A DNA stretch of 5,648 nucleotides, taken from an uncultured Clostridia bacterium (GTDB lineage: Bacteria > Bacillota > Clostridia > Oscillospirales > Oscillospiraceae). Location of the stretch: the NCBI GenBank assembly GCA_946184215.1, contig CAMHER010000132.1:1-5648 (forward strand), given 5' to 3'. The position numbers and the translations under genes were made by a program. Numbering within the stretch: the stretch's first letter is position 1; the number at the start of each line of letters is the position of its first letter. Positions 1 to 5,634 of the stretch are shown piece by piece. Below the pieces are notes generated by a model. It had not been told where the DNA came from and searched no databases. It saw nothing but the letters and a program-made list of their open reading frames with translations.

Positions 1-90
1 GACGATCTCGCGCACACTGGGAATCTTGTCGTGCTCATAAAAGAAGCGGTTGATAAATTCCGCGATCGCGTTTTTTCTTGAATTCTTCAT
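1..90 (-). CDS. LexA-like winged-helix regulator, N-terminal 30 residues only (runs off the left edge)
   Basis: Only the first 30 codons lie in the window. The ATG at 88-90 is preceded by a strong ribosome site, GGAGGT at 96-101, five bases away. Residues 8-30 resemble the first helices of the LexA DNA-binding domain: a hydrophobic helix (IAEFINRFFYEH) followed by IPSVREIV, which matches the PPSVREI signature at the start of LexA helix 2. LexA represses DNA-damage genes and inactivates itself by cleavage when RecA is activated. The cleavage site and the catalytic serine and lysine would lie outside the window, so this could equally be a LexA paralogue or a short winged-helix protein. It has its own promoter and operator-like repeat and is separated from the upstream gene by a terminator, so it is probably a separate transcription unit. 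Confidence 0.65.
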   Translation of the reverse strand, partial: MKNSRKNAIAEFINRFFYEHDKIPSVREIV

Positions 91-109
91 ACGCCACCTC
101 CGAAAGCAA

Positions 110-154
110 ACAGGCTGTTCCGATGGTTGTAGTATACCACTCGGAACAGCCTGT
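110..154. repeat. Perfect 14-bp inverted repeat, probable operator of the LexA-like gene
   Basis: ACAGGCTGTTCCGA (110-123) is repeated in perfect inverted form at 141-154. Between the arms are 17 bases that include the -10 element and a further short dyad (TGGT 124-127, ACCA 136-139). Arm centres are about 30-31 bp apart, close to three helical turns, so a protein could bind both arms on one face of the DNA. One arm covers the -35/-10 spacer and the other begins right after the likely transcription start, a classic repressor layout. It is not a terminator, because no T-run follows it in the minus direction. The arms do not match the usual Gram-positive LexA box (CGAAC-N4-GTTCG). Confidence 0.65.
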
Positions 155-159
155 ATCAT
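131..159 (-). promoter_or_regulatory. Sigma-A-type promoter of the LexA-like gene
   Basis: On the minus strand the -10 element is TATACT (131-136, five of six consensus bases), preceded by TGG, which makes an extended -10. The -35 element is ATGATA (154-159, four of six), with a 17-base spacer. Transcription would start near 124, giving a leader of about 34 bases that contains the GGAGGT ribosome site. The spacer is almost filled by one arm of the inverted repeat at 110-154. Confidence 0.6.
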
Positions 160-205
160 GAACAATTTGAAAACTTATGTTTCGGTTTATCCGATGTGCG
201 ACAAA

Positions 206-235
206 GAAGAACGCCGTTTTTGCGCGGCGTTCTTC
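206..235 (-). terminator. Rho-independent terminator of the four-gene operon
   Basis: An 11-bp perfect stem (206-216 paired with 225-235, GC-rich near the loop) with an 8-base loop lies 24 bases beyond the stop codon of the secreted-protein gene. On the minus strand the stem runs into a short T-rich stretch (TTCTTCTTTGT). The T-tract is broken, so termination may be partial. The stem is also followed by T-rich DNA on the plus strand (TTCTTCCTTCTT), so it could work in both directions, but no plus-strand gene needs it. Confidence 0.7.
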
Positions 236-258
236 CTTCTTATCGTTTTTTGATATAC

Positions 259-1689
259 TCACCAGACATAGGAACCGCAGTAGGGGCATACTGCGACGCC
301 GGAGGGCACCTCCGAATAGCAGTTCGGGCACAGCGTCGTGCCATAGTTGTTCCAGCCGCCGTAGCTGCCGTAGCCGTAGTCCTGGACGTCCCAGAGCATG
401 TCGAAGTAGTCGCTCCACGCGGCCTCGGCCAGGGCCTCTTCCCAGGGATCGTAATAGCTCGTATCCTGAACCAGGGCCCAGTCGCTGTCGTCCAGCACAA
501 GCGCGATCAGAGCCAGATCGTACAGCTCTTCGTCGCTCAGGCCGTACCAGTTATAATAATCGTTGGAGTTGGTATTCTTGACGCTGCTGGTCTTCTCATA
601 GACATACACATACGCCGTTGTGGTACGCGCGCTCTGGACGCCGTTGGAGAAGGTGCAGTATGCGCCCCACCCGTTCAGCCCCACGAACAGGCCGTTGATG
701 GTCAGGGTCGTGGTACTCTCGCCGCTGATGCTCGCGCCGGGAAACTGGCTGCGAATTTCGGCGATGCTGTACTCCTGCCCCCAAGGAGAGACAAGCGTCC
801 AGTACAGGGAGTTATAACCCGTCGCGTTAGCGACAAACCAGGCCGTCTCACCCACATAGCGCTGCTCATTGGTGGGGTTTTTGGTGATCACAAGGGGAGT
901 AACGTAGCTCGCGGTGTTCGGCACGTTCGGGGCTGTGAGGTTCACTCTCTCCTGAACGCCGGTCCTGTCGCCGGAGAAAACCGCGTAGCTGTCGGCGAAA
1001 CGGCTCAAATTTGTGGCGGCGGAGGCGGGGAACCAGTCAAAGGAGATGCTGCTGCGCTGATAGCCCGCGAAGCTGGTGTTGGCGAGATTCAGAAACTCCG
1101 CCTCGGTGAGCTCCTTCTCATCCTGTCCGGAGTAGGAGACGGTCGTCTGTCCGCCGGTGGTCGTCACGACCTTGCTTCCGAGGTAGCCGTCATACAGCAT
1201 GCCGTTGATCATGGACAGGCCGCAGGTAAAAGTCGAGAGCATGTTGAGGTCATATTCCGGCATGTCGACAAGGAGATTGTTGGTGAAGATGTAGAACCAG
1301 ACGTTTTTCGCGGCGTCATAATAGGCGTCGGCGCTGTCCGTGATGATGTTGAAAAAATAATCCGGGTTCGCGCTTTCGTTTTCAAAGGGCGTGTGGAGCG
1401 CCTCCAGACGCTGGCCGTCAGGCGTGAGCTCCCAGCCTCTGACATAGCCATCGCCGGTCTCGGAGTCCTTCCGGCAGGCGAGCAGTTCCAGACGTCCGTT
1501 GTGGTCCAGATCCGTGACGGCGTAGTACCAGGGGTCCTTGCCGTCCGGCTGACGGAGCATGCCGAAGGAGTTTGCGATCAGCTTAAGCTGTGCGCCGGCG
1601 TTCTCGCCGGTCGAGAGCTTGGCAAAGGCGCTGACGCTCAGAGAGCACAACAGGGCGAAGATCAGGATACAGGAAATCAGTTTTTTCAT
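259..1689 (-). CDS. Secreted protein with Ig-like domain, aromatic/acidic tract and C-terminal zinc ribbon
   Basis: 476 residues, function unknown. Residues 1-23 form a signal peptide (MKK, hydrophobic core, SAFA before Lys24). The cysteine at 15 lacks a proper lipobox, so a lipoprotein is unlikely. Residues 57-70 contain DLDHNGRLE, a DxDxNGxxE calcium-loop pattern as in EF-hand, dockerin or VCBS-type repeats. The N-terminal domain to about 255 matches no family I can name. Residues about 262-364 look like a bacterial Ig-like domain (ITKNPTNEQRYVGETAWFVA, then YWTLVSPWG, a TTTLTINGL strand and GWGAYCTFSNG). Residues 376-450 are rich in Trp, Tyr, Asp and Glu. The end carries CPNC (454-457) and CPYC (468-471), a double-CxxC zinc ribbon that is odd in an exported protein. 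The start is supported by AAAGGA (1698-1703), eight bases upstream. The gene lies 68 bases behind the PrsW-like gene; I see no clear terminator or promoter in that gap, so it is probably the last operon gene. Confidence 0.85.
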   Translation of the reverse strand: MKKLISCILIFALLCSLSVSAFAKLSTGENAGAQLKLIANSFGMLRQPDGKDPWYYAVTDLDHNGRLELLACRKDSETGDGYVRGWELTPDGQRLEALHTPFENESANPDYFFNIITDSADAYYDAAKNVWFYIFTNNLLVDMPEYDLNMLSTFTCGLSMINGMLYDGYLGSKVVTTTGGQTTVSYSGQDEKELTEAEFLNLANTSFAGYQRSSISFDWFPASAATNLSRFADSYAVFSGDRTGVQERVNLTAPNVPNTASYVTPLVITKNPTNEQRYVGETAWFVANATGYNSLYWTLVSPWGQEYSIAEIRSQFPGASISGESTTTLTINGLFVGLNGWGAYCTFSNGVQSARTTTAYVYVYEKTSSVKNTNSNDYYNWYGLSDEELYDLALIALVLDDSDWALVQDTSYYDPWEEALAEAAWSDYFDMLWDVQDYGYGSYGGWNNYGTTLCPNCYSEVPSGVAVCPYCGSYVW

Positions 1690-1757
1690 GTGGTATTTCC
1701 TTTCGTCATAAAATATGTTTATCGCGCCGTCTCCATGAGATGAGCGTGCAAACCGCT

Positions 1758-2513
1758 TTATACTTCCGCCAGAGTGCTCATGCCGCAGAGCTCTGCCGTC
1801 TTCTTTTTGCAGCGCAGCAGCACAACAAGCTCATAGACCAGCAGGCACACATAGCCGATCAGCGCTATGATCGTGCCTTTCACCTCGCCTCTCATCAGGC
1901 TGGGATTGAAGGCCGTGGAGACGTCATACAGTGTGTGGATAACCATGGGAACGAGAAGCGCCAGCACATAGTTGAGGACCGTGGAGCCCTTGCCGGTCAG
2001 CTTGCTGAGCTTGGCCCTGCCCAAAAACTCCGCCATGACCATATTGAGGGTCATGTGCGCTGGCACCGAGATCAATCTCCCAATGGTGGAAACGATGTTT
2101 GCATTGTCCGCAGTACTGTAAGTAAACTCCTCGATCAGAGTAAAGCCGATGCCCACGCACGCGCCGATCAGGATGTATTCATAGACGTTCTTGACCTTTT
2201 TGCGGAAGATGAGCAGGATCACAACAATTATGACCAACTTGGCGATCTCCTCCAGACCTCCGGCGAGGATGAAGTCGCGTCCGAGAGCCTGGAAGAAATT
2301 CAGTTCGCTCAGCTTCAGCGTATCAGGGTTATTTGCCAGAGCCTTCATGTAGCCCATGGAGAAGGGAATCGTCAGCGGGTGGGAGAGCATCCCGATCGCG
2401 ATGGGGAGCAGGGCCTGCAGCCAGCCGACGGGCTGGGGGATCTCTCTTTTGACCATCCTCCAATACAGAAAGCCAAGAATCATGATTGTTCCAATCGTTG
2501 CCAGATAAGTCAT
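1758..2513 (-). CDS. PrsW-family intramembrane protease
   Basis: 251 residues with roughly seven or eight membrane segments (about 2-20, 33-50, 80-103, 111-130, 140-160, 178-198, 213-234). The four PrsW motifs appear in order: EExxK at E88-E89-K92 (GGLEEIAKL), a second membrane glutamate pair at 128-129 (GFTLIEEFTY), His153 (VPAHMTLNMVM) and His193 (VIHTLYDV). In Bacillus subtilis, PrsW makes the first cut in the anti-sigma factor RsiW at the membrane, starting release of SigW; the tandem glutamates are essential there. All expected key residues are present, so an active enzyme is likely. Its substrate is unknown: no sigma or anti-sigma gene is visible here. The ribosome site AGGAGGA (2521-2527) lies seven bases before the ATG. 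The gene follows the kinase by 27 bases, so it is probably co-transcribed. Alternative: a diverged PrsW homologue with a role outside sigma-factor control. Confidence 0.88.
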   Translation of the reverse strand: MTYLATIGTIMILGFLYWRMVKREIPQPVGWLQALLPIAIGMLSHPLTIPFSMGYMKALANNPDTLKLSELNFFQALGRDFILAGGLEEIAKLVIIVVILLIFRKKVKNVYEYILIGACVGIGFTLIEEFTYSTADNANIVSTIGRLISVPAHMTLNMVMAEFLGRAKLSKLTGKGSTVLNYVLALLVPMVIHTLYDVSTAFNPSLMRGEVKGTIIALIGYVCLLVYELVVLLRCKKKTAELCGMSTLAEV

Positions 2514-2540
2514 TCTCTTCTCCTCCTGATGTTTTATTTC

Positions 2541-3767
2541 TCATTTGTTCGTGCTTGTCGCCGGAAGCCGCGAGGGGATGAAAACGGTAACCCTCGTCCC
2601 GCCCTCTTCGCGCGGCACGATTTCCAGCGTTCCGCCGCACATGGTTTTCAGGCGTTCCCGAATGTTGTCAAGGGCAAACTGCACCTCGTCGTCAGCCGGA
2701 GGAACATAGCCGGGGCCATTATCCTCCACAATGATACGGACGCCGAGCTCCGTGCTCTCGGTGAAAACAGAGACATGAAGCGGTTCGAGTTCCGGGTCCA
2801 GCCCGTGCTTGACGGCGTTTTCCACGATGGGCTGAAGCGTCAGCGGCGGGACGCGGAAAAAGGTGTCCGGCGTGTTGAATTCCACAAACAGCCGACCTTC
2901 ATAACGCGCCTGTTCCACCGCGAGATAGGCTTTGGTATGTTCCAGCTCCTCCGCAAAGGGAATTGTTCCGTCTTTTGCGATGGCGGTGAAGTTGCTCTGC
3001 AGATACCGGGAGAAATCCCGAATGACATTCTGCGCCTTCTGGGGATCCTGTGCGCAGAGATAGTAAATGCTCATCAGTGTGTTATGGATGAAATGCGGCC
3101 GCATCTGCAGGACGGCGGCACGCGCCCGCTGCCGCGCGGCTTCCTCCTTCTGCTCCCGATAGCCGTGAACCAGCTCGCTCATCAGAAGCAACTCCACAAG
3201 AACACTCTGGATATAAGACGGCATAAAGAAACTGACCATGAAGAGAATCCGCTGTGTCCATGTAAGTTTCTTCCATCTTCGGATCAGCGCGATCGGACAG
3301 ATCACGGAAAGCGCCGCGAGCATGATCATATAGAAGGCCGGCCATGGGCCGACCTGAGCCTCATACGCTGTCGTGACGGTCATCACGCCGAGCGCCTGAG
3401 AGATGACCTCCACCGCGACCAGGATGCCGGTCAGTGCACCCTGGAGGCGCATGACCGCGCTCTTTCTCCAGTCTTCTCCGCAGCAATGGAGGAAATAGGC
3501 TGTTACGAGCAGAGTCGGAACCGGGGTGGCCAGCGTAGTTGCGAGGAGCAGCACGCGGCGCAGCGGAATGGGCGCCTGATAAAAGAAAGCGGCTTTTTCC
3601 ACCAAGTCGATAGCAGAGACGACAACGGATGAGGAAAGAATGGCGACGCACAGGCGTCGCGGCCATTGGTCAACATCGCGGGCGATAAAGGTGGCAAGCA
3701 GTCCGAAGATTCCGAACAGGAGCGCCGCCGCTTCCGCGAATACCAGGAAATTCAGCTCTTCCATCAC
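2541..3767 (-). CDS. LytS/YehU-type membrane sensor histidine kinase
   Basis: 408 residues (407 from the second start). Residues 1-200 hold about six membrane segments (near 7-29, 40-55, 71-95, 108-128, 143-163, 173-197) with no recognisable extracellular or PAS sensor domain, so the signal may be sensed in the membrane. A short charged linker (203-217) leads to a His_kinase domain of the LytS/YehU class: phospho-acceptor His225 within QMRPHFIHNT. The HATPase domain follows, with the N box at 312-322 (QPIVENAVKHG), the G1 box DNGPG at 349-353 and a C-terminal EEGGTRV at 387-393. All catalytic residues appear intact. The start is ambiguous: GTG at 3765-3767 (AAGGGG at 3773-3778 is five bases away) or ATG at 3762-3764 (eight bases away). 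The GTG overlaps the preceding gene by four bases, the ATG by one (TGATG); either way translation is probably coupled. The partner is the XRE-receiver protein upstream. Kinases of this class usually pair with LytTR regulators, so the pairing is unusual. Confidence 0.92.
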   Translation of the reverse strand: MMEELNFLVFAEAAALLFGIFGLLATFIARDVDQWPRRLCVAILSSSVVVSAIDLVEKAAFFYQAPIPLRRVLLLATTLATPVPTLLVTAYFLHCCGEDWRKSAVMRLQGALTGILVAVEVISQALGVMTVTTAYEAQVGPWPAFYMIMLAALSVICPIALIRRWKKLTWTQRILFMVSFFMPSYIQSVLVELLLMSELVHGYREQKEEAARQRARAAVLQMRPHFIHNTLMSIYYLCAQDPQKAQNVIRDFSRYLQSNFTAIAKDGTIPFAEELEHTKAYLAVEQARYEGRLFVEFNTPDTFFRVPPLTLQPIVENAVKHGLDPELEPLHVSVFTESTELGVRIIVEDNGPGYVPPADDEVQFALDNIRERLKTMCGGTLEIVPREEGGTRVTVFIPSRLPATSTNK

Positions 3768-4354
3768 AGCAGCCCCTTCACGGGATAGCGCAGGCGGGAA
3801 AGCTGAGCGCGTACCGTTTCCGTTTCAAGCGGCTTGAGGAGATAGCCGCAGGCCCCGGTGTCCCAAGCGTCGAAGGCATACTCCCGGAACGCGGTGAGAT
3901 AGATCACGTTGGTGCGCGGCCTGAGCCGCAGCATCTCCCGGCACAGCTCAAGGCCGCTGGTTCTGCCCAGCTCGATGTCCAAAAAAGCGAGGGCCACCGG
4001 GTTTTCGCTGAAAAACGCCAGCACCTGCGACGGTTTTGTAAAACCGACGACGTTTGCGTTGGGCATAGCCTCCTGAAGAACGGGGATGCCCCCGGTGACA
4101 ATGAGCGGCTCGTCGTCAACGAGCAGAACGTTCGGGGCTTCGCCGGAGTCGTCCGCGGCAGAAAGCAGCGCAGAGGAATCAACGCTCAGAGCCTCGGCGA
4201 TCTGATAAACCGTGGCGGCGTCGGGCATGCGGCGTCCCGCTTCCCAGTTGGCGACGCTGGGGCGTTCCATATGAAGCCTGACCGCCAACTGCTGCTGGGA
4301 CAGGCCGTTTTCAGTTCTAAGACGGCGCAGCGTCTCTCCAAAAGACGTTGTCAT
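3764..4354 (-). CDS. XRE-receiver response regulator (DNA-binding domain first, receiver last)
   Basis: 196 residues. Residues 5-65 are a Cro/CI (XRE) helix-turn-helix domain (LRRLRTENGLSQQQLAVRL, then RPSVANWEAGRRMPD, then IAEALSVD). Residues 75-190 are a response-regulator receiver domain: VLLVDDEP with Asp80 and Asp81 in the acidic pocket, phospho-acceptor Asp126 in FLDIELG, Thr154 in YLTAF and Lys174 in LLKPL. The full set of phosphorylation residues is present, so it should be phosphorylated by the kinase encoded next door. The domain order is reversed relative to ordinary response regulators, and there is no LytTR domain. The start is well fixed: the ATG is the first start after an in-frame TGA three codons upstream, and the HTH begins at once. 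The ribosome site is weak (AAAGGTG, about 11 bases away). As first gene behind a promoter with repeated sequence words, it may regulate its own operon; this is inference. Confidence 0.92.
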   Translation of the reverse strand: MTTSFGETLRRLRTENGLSQQQLAVRLHMERPSVANWEAGRRMPDAATVYQIAEALSVDSSALLSAADDSGEAPNVLLVDDEPLIVTGGIPVLQEAMPNANVVGFTKPSQVLAFFSENPVALAFLDIELGRTSGLELCREMLRLRPRTNVIYLTAFREYAFDAWDTGACGYLLKPLETETVRAQLSRLRYPVKGLL

Positions 4355-4398
4355 GGCGTTTCATGCACCTTTCGCCCTTGTAGCGTTTACATGACGCC
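4355..4398. repeat. Two related words in the operon leader, possible regulator-binding sites or hairpin
   Basis: GGCGTTTCATGCACC (4355-4369) and GCGTTTACATGACGCC (4383-4398) are imperfect direct repeats whose GCGTTT cores are 27 bp apart. The outer ends also form an imperfect dyad: GGCGT..CATG at 4355-4365 against CATGACGCC at 4390-4398, with two unpaired bases. The right-hand copy lies just after the -10 box, over the likely transcription start; the left-hand copy abuts the start codon. They could be binding sites for the XRE-receiver protein, or in part an RNA hairpin that hides the weak ribosome site. The match is imperfect and chance is possible. Confidence 0.35.
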
Positions 4399-4427
4399 AG
4401 AATAACCAATCCACCGGAAAAATGCAA
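4399..4427 (-). promoter_or_regulatory. Sigma-A-type promoter of the XRE-receiver/kinase/PrsW operon
   Basis: On the minus strand TTGCAT (-35, 4422-4427, four of six consensus bases) and TATTCT (-10, 4399-4404, four of six) are separated by exactly 17 bases. Transcription would start near 4392, about 38 bases before the ATG of the XRE-receiver gene. The -35 region is AT-rich downstream (TTGCATTTTT). It is the only convincing promoter I find ahead of the operon. Confidence 0.6.
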
Positions 4428-4447
4428 GGGGAAGGATCGAAAAACAG

Positions 4448-4462
4448 GTTTCATTCTGAAAC
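4448..4462. promoter_or_regulatory. 15-bp dyad upstream of the operon promoter, possible operator or weak terminator
   Basis: GTTTCATTCTGAAAC is a perfect 6-bp inverted repeat around three bases, 20 bp upstream of the -35 box. Its left half matches the GTTTCAT word at 4358-4364. Small dyads of this size suit XRE-type dimers. On the minus strand it is followed by CTGTTTTTC, so a weak terminator for the upstream CPBP genes is the alternative, although a 6-bp AT-rich stem is short for that. Confidence 0.4.
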
Positions 4463-4486
4463 GTCCCCTTTTTTCAACGCTTATTT

Positions 4487-4819
4487 CTATTCCCTCTCAT
4501 ATCCTGCATCAATTGCAGCATCTGCCCAGTAGTCACGCTTTTCTCCATTCCCTCTGTTTATAAAGAGAATCGCCGCGAGCACTACCGCGAGGACAAGCGT
4601 TGATCCGATGCTTCCCTCTACTCCGAATCCGACGTCGTAGAAGAAACCGGAAGTCGCGGACGCAGCCTCAAGCTTGAATATGGAATACTCCGATACCGCG
4701 CCGCTGTTGGGAAGTCCGAATATGATGTTCTGTGTATAGTTCCAGAGAGTATGGAAGCACATGGCGGCCCACAGGCTGTTATAGTAGTAGACAATCAGCG
4801 AGAATATAATGCCTATTCC
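4487..4819 (-). pseudogene. 3' remnant of a second CPBP-family protease gene
   Basis: About 110 codons read as the C-terminal half of a CPBP protein: IIFSLIVYYYNSLWAAMCFH, then HTLWNYTQ with the third motif HxxxN, IFGLPNSG, FGVEGSIGSTLVLAVV as last membrane segment, and a charged tail ending in a TAG. The EExxxR and FxxxH motifs, which form the rest of the active site, are absent, as is the N-terminal half of the usual protein. The frame could open at a GTG (4835-4837) inside the preceding CPBP gene, but the first six codons there are only the other gene's end read in another frame. Homology begins at about 4819, four bases before the upstream stop codon ends. The best reading is a deletion that removed the 5' half. 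A translated fragment of unknown role cannot be excluded. Confidence 0.75.
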
Positions 4820-5634
4820 GCTTTGCTTACACTCCACTTCTCATCCCAGATTGCATGTATCTCAGCTCTCTTTGCGGGGCGGATCAGATAGAGAGCCCAG
4901 ACGCCGGCTATAACGTCAACCAAAACGGCAAGTATCAGGCCGGTCGTAACGGTTTCGCCGGTCATGGTCCCGTTGTCCAAAGACGCATCCGTTACAAAGC
5001 ACATGTAGTCATACACGCCGTGCATGAAAATCGGGATCAGTATATTTCCCGTCCTCAGAAATACAGCCACAAACAGGAATCCCGCAAAGATCGTAGCGAT
5101 GCCCTGTATGATACCCATCGTAACGCTTGCTCCGCGTATAATGTTTCCGATGTGCATAAGACCGAATACCAGGGCTGTAAAAAGTACTATAACAGATACT
5201 CTTTTTTCGCTCCTGATGTATCTCATTCCGATGGGGACGGTAACTCCTCTGAATACTGTCTCCTCGAAAAATCCCGCAGCGATTGCCATGGCAAGAGCCA
5301 GCATGGTCGGCTTAAAATAGAAGCCGTAGTCCACTACATTCAGGATGTATGACATAACTATTTTAAACAAAAACGGGAGCCATACGAAGAGTATTCCAGT
5401 TGCAAGTGAGCTTGTTTTGAATACGCCCTTGAACTCAGGTGCAAACCATCTGGTGTAGCCTATCAGAAAGAACACCGCAAGTACGCTTGACGCCAGGTTG
5501 TCCATTACATCTGAAAACCCCAGCAAGCCCGGTATAGACAGGATCAGCATTGCGAGAACAGCTGCCAGAATCATTGCAACGATTGGCGCTTTTTTGCACA
5601 GTATGTGCTTTTTTGCTTTTGCTTCCTTATTCAT
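4813..5634 (-). CDS. CPBP-family intramembrane glutamic/metalloprotease
   Basis: 273 residues, complete. A basic N-terminus (MNKEAKAKKHILCKK) precedes about seven or eight membrane segments (near 17-38, 46-62, 78-98, 110-123, 146-161, 174-193, 197-212, 230-250). The three CPBP (Abi/CAAX protease) motifs are intact: EExxxR at E124-E125-R129 (GFFEETVFRG), FxxxH at F157-H161 (FGLMH), and HxxxD at H205-D209 (HGVYDY; Asn is the commoner last residue). Relatives include type II CAAX endopeptidases, bacteriocin-immunity proteins and membrane-protein-processing enzymes; the substrate cannot be read from the sequence. The start is supported by AAGGAGA at 5642-5648, seven bases before the ATG. Its promoter and any upstream operon partner lie outside the window. 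A second CPBP gene directly downstream is broken, suggesting a former tandem pair. Base composition looks lower in GC than the operon to its left. Confidence 0.9.
   Translation of the reverse strand: MNKEAKAKKHILCKKAPIVAMILAAVLAMLILSIPGLLGFSDVMDNLASSVLAVFFLIGYTRWFAPEFKGVFKTSSLATGILFVWLPFLFKIVMSYILNVVDYGFYFKPTMLALAMAIAAGFFEETVFRGVTVPIGMRYIRSEKRVSVIVLFTALVFGLMHIGNIIRGASVTMGIIQGIATIFAGFLFVAVFLRTGNILIPIFMHGVYDYMCFVTDASLDNGTMTGETVTTGLILAVLVDVIAGVWALYLIRPAKRAEIHAIWDEKWSVSKAE

Noticed and set aside
110..154. The 14-bp inverted repeat as a terminator of the operon
   Set aside because: No T-run follows the stem on the minus strand, a better terminator lies at 206-235, and a promoter sits inside the repeat.
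110..154. The inverted repeat as an insertion-sequence end or attachment site
   Set aside because: There is no transposase or integrase nearby and no flanking target duplication; both arms fit promoter geometry better.
35..418. Minus-strand open frame of 127 codons across the 206-235 terminator and the LexA-like promoter
   Set aside because: It runs through the end of the secreted-protein gene in another frame, the terminator hairpin and the inverted repeat, and has no ribosome site or domain; it is chance.
1690..1757. A separate promoter for the secreted-protein gene in the 68-base gap
   Set aside because: TTGCAC and several AT-rich -10-like words exist, but no pair has acceptable spacing near 17 bases, so I do not claim one.
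196..3632. Two long plus-strand open frames (about 515 and 630 codons) that meet in an ATGA overlap and lie opposite the operon
   Set aside because: They sit opposite genes with clear domains, signal peptide and ribosome sites. Their translations are rich in His, Arg, Gly and Val with no recognisable domains, as expected from the antisense of GC-rich coding DNA.
4855..5352. Plus-strand open frames opposite the intact CPBP gene
   Set aside because: They are antisense shadows of a gene with all three CPBP motifs and a strong ribosome site, and show no domain of their own.
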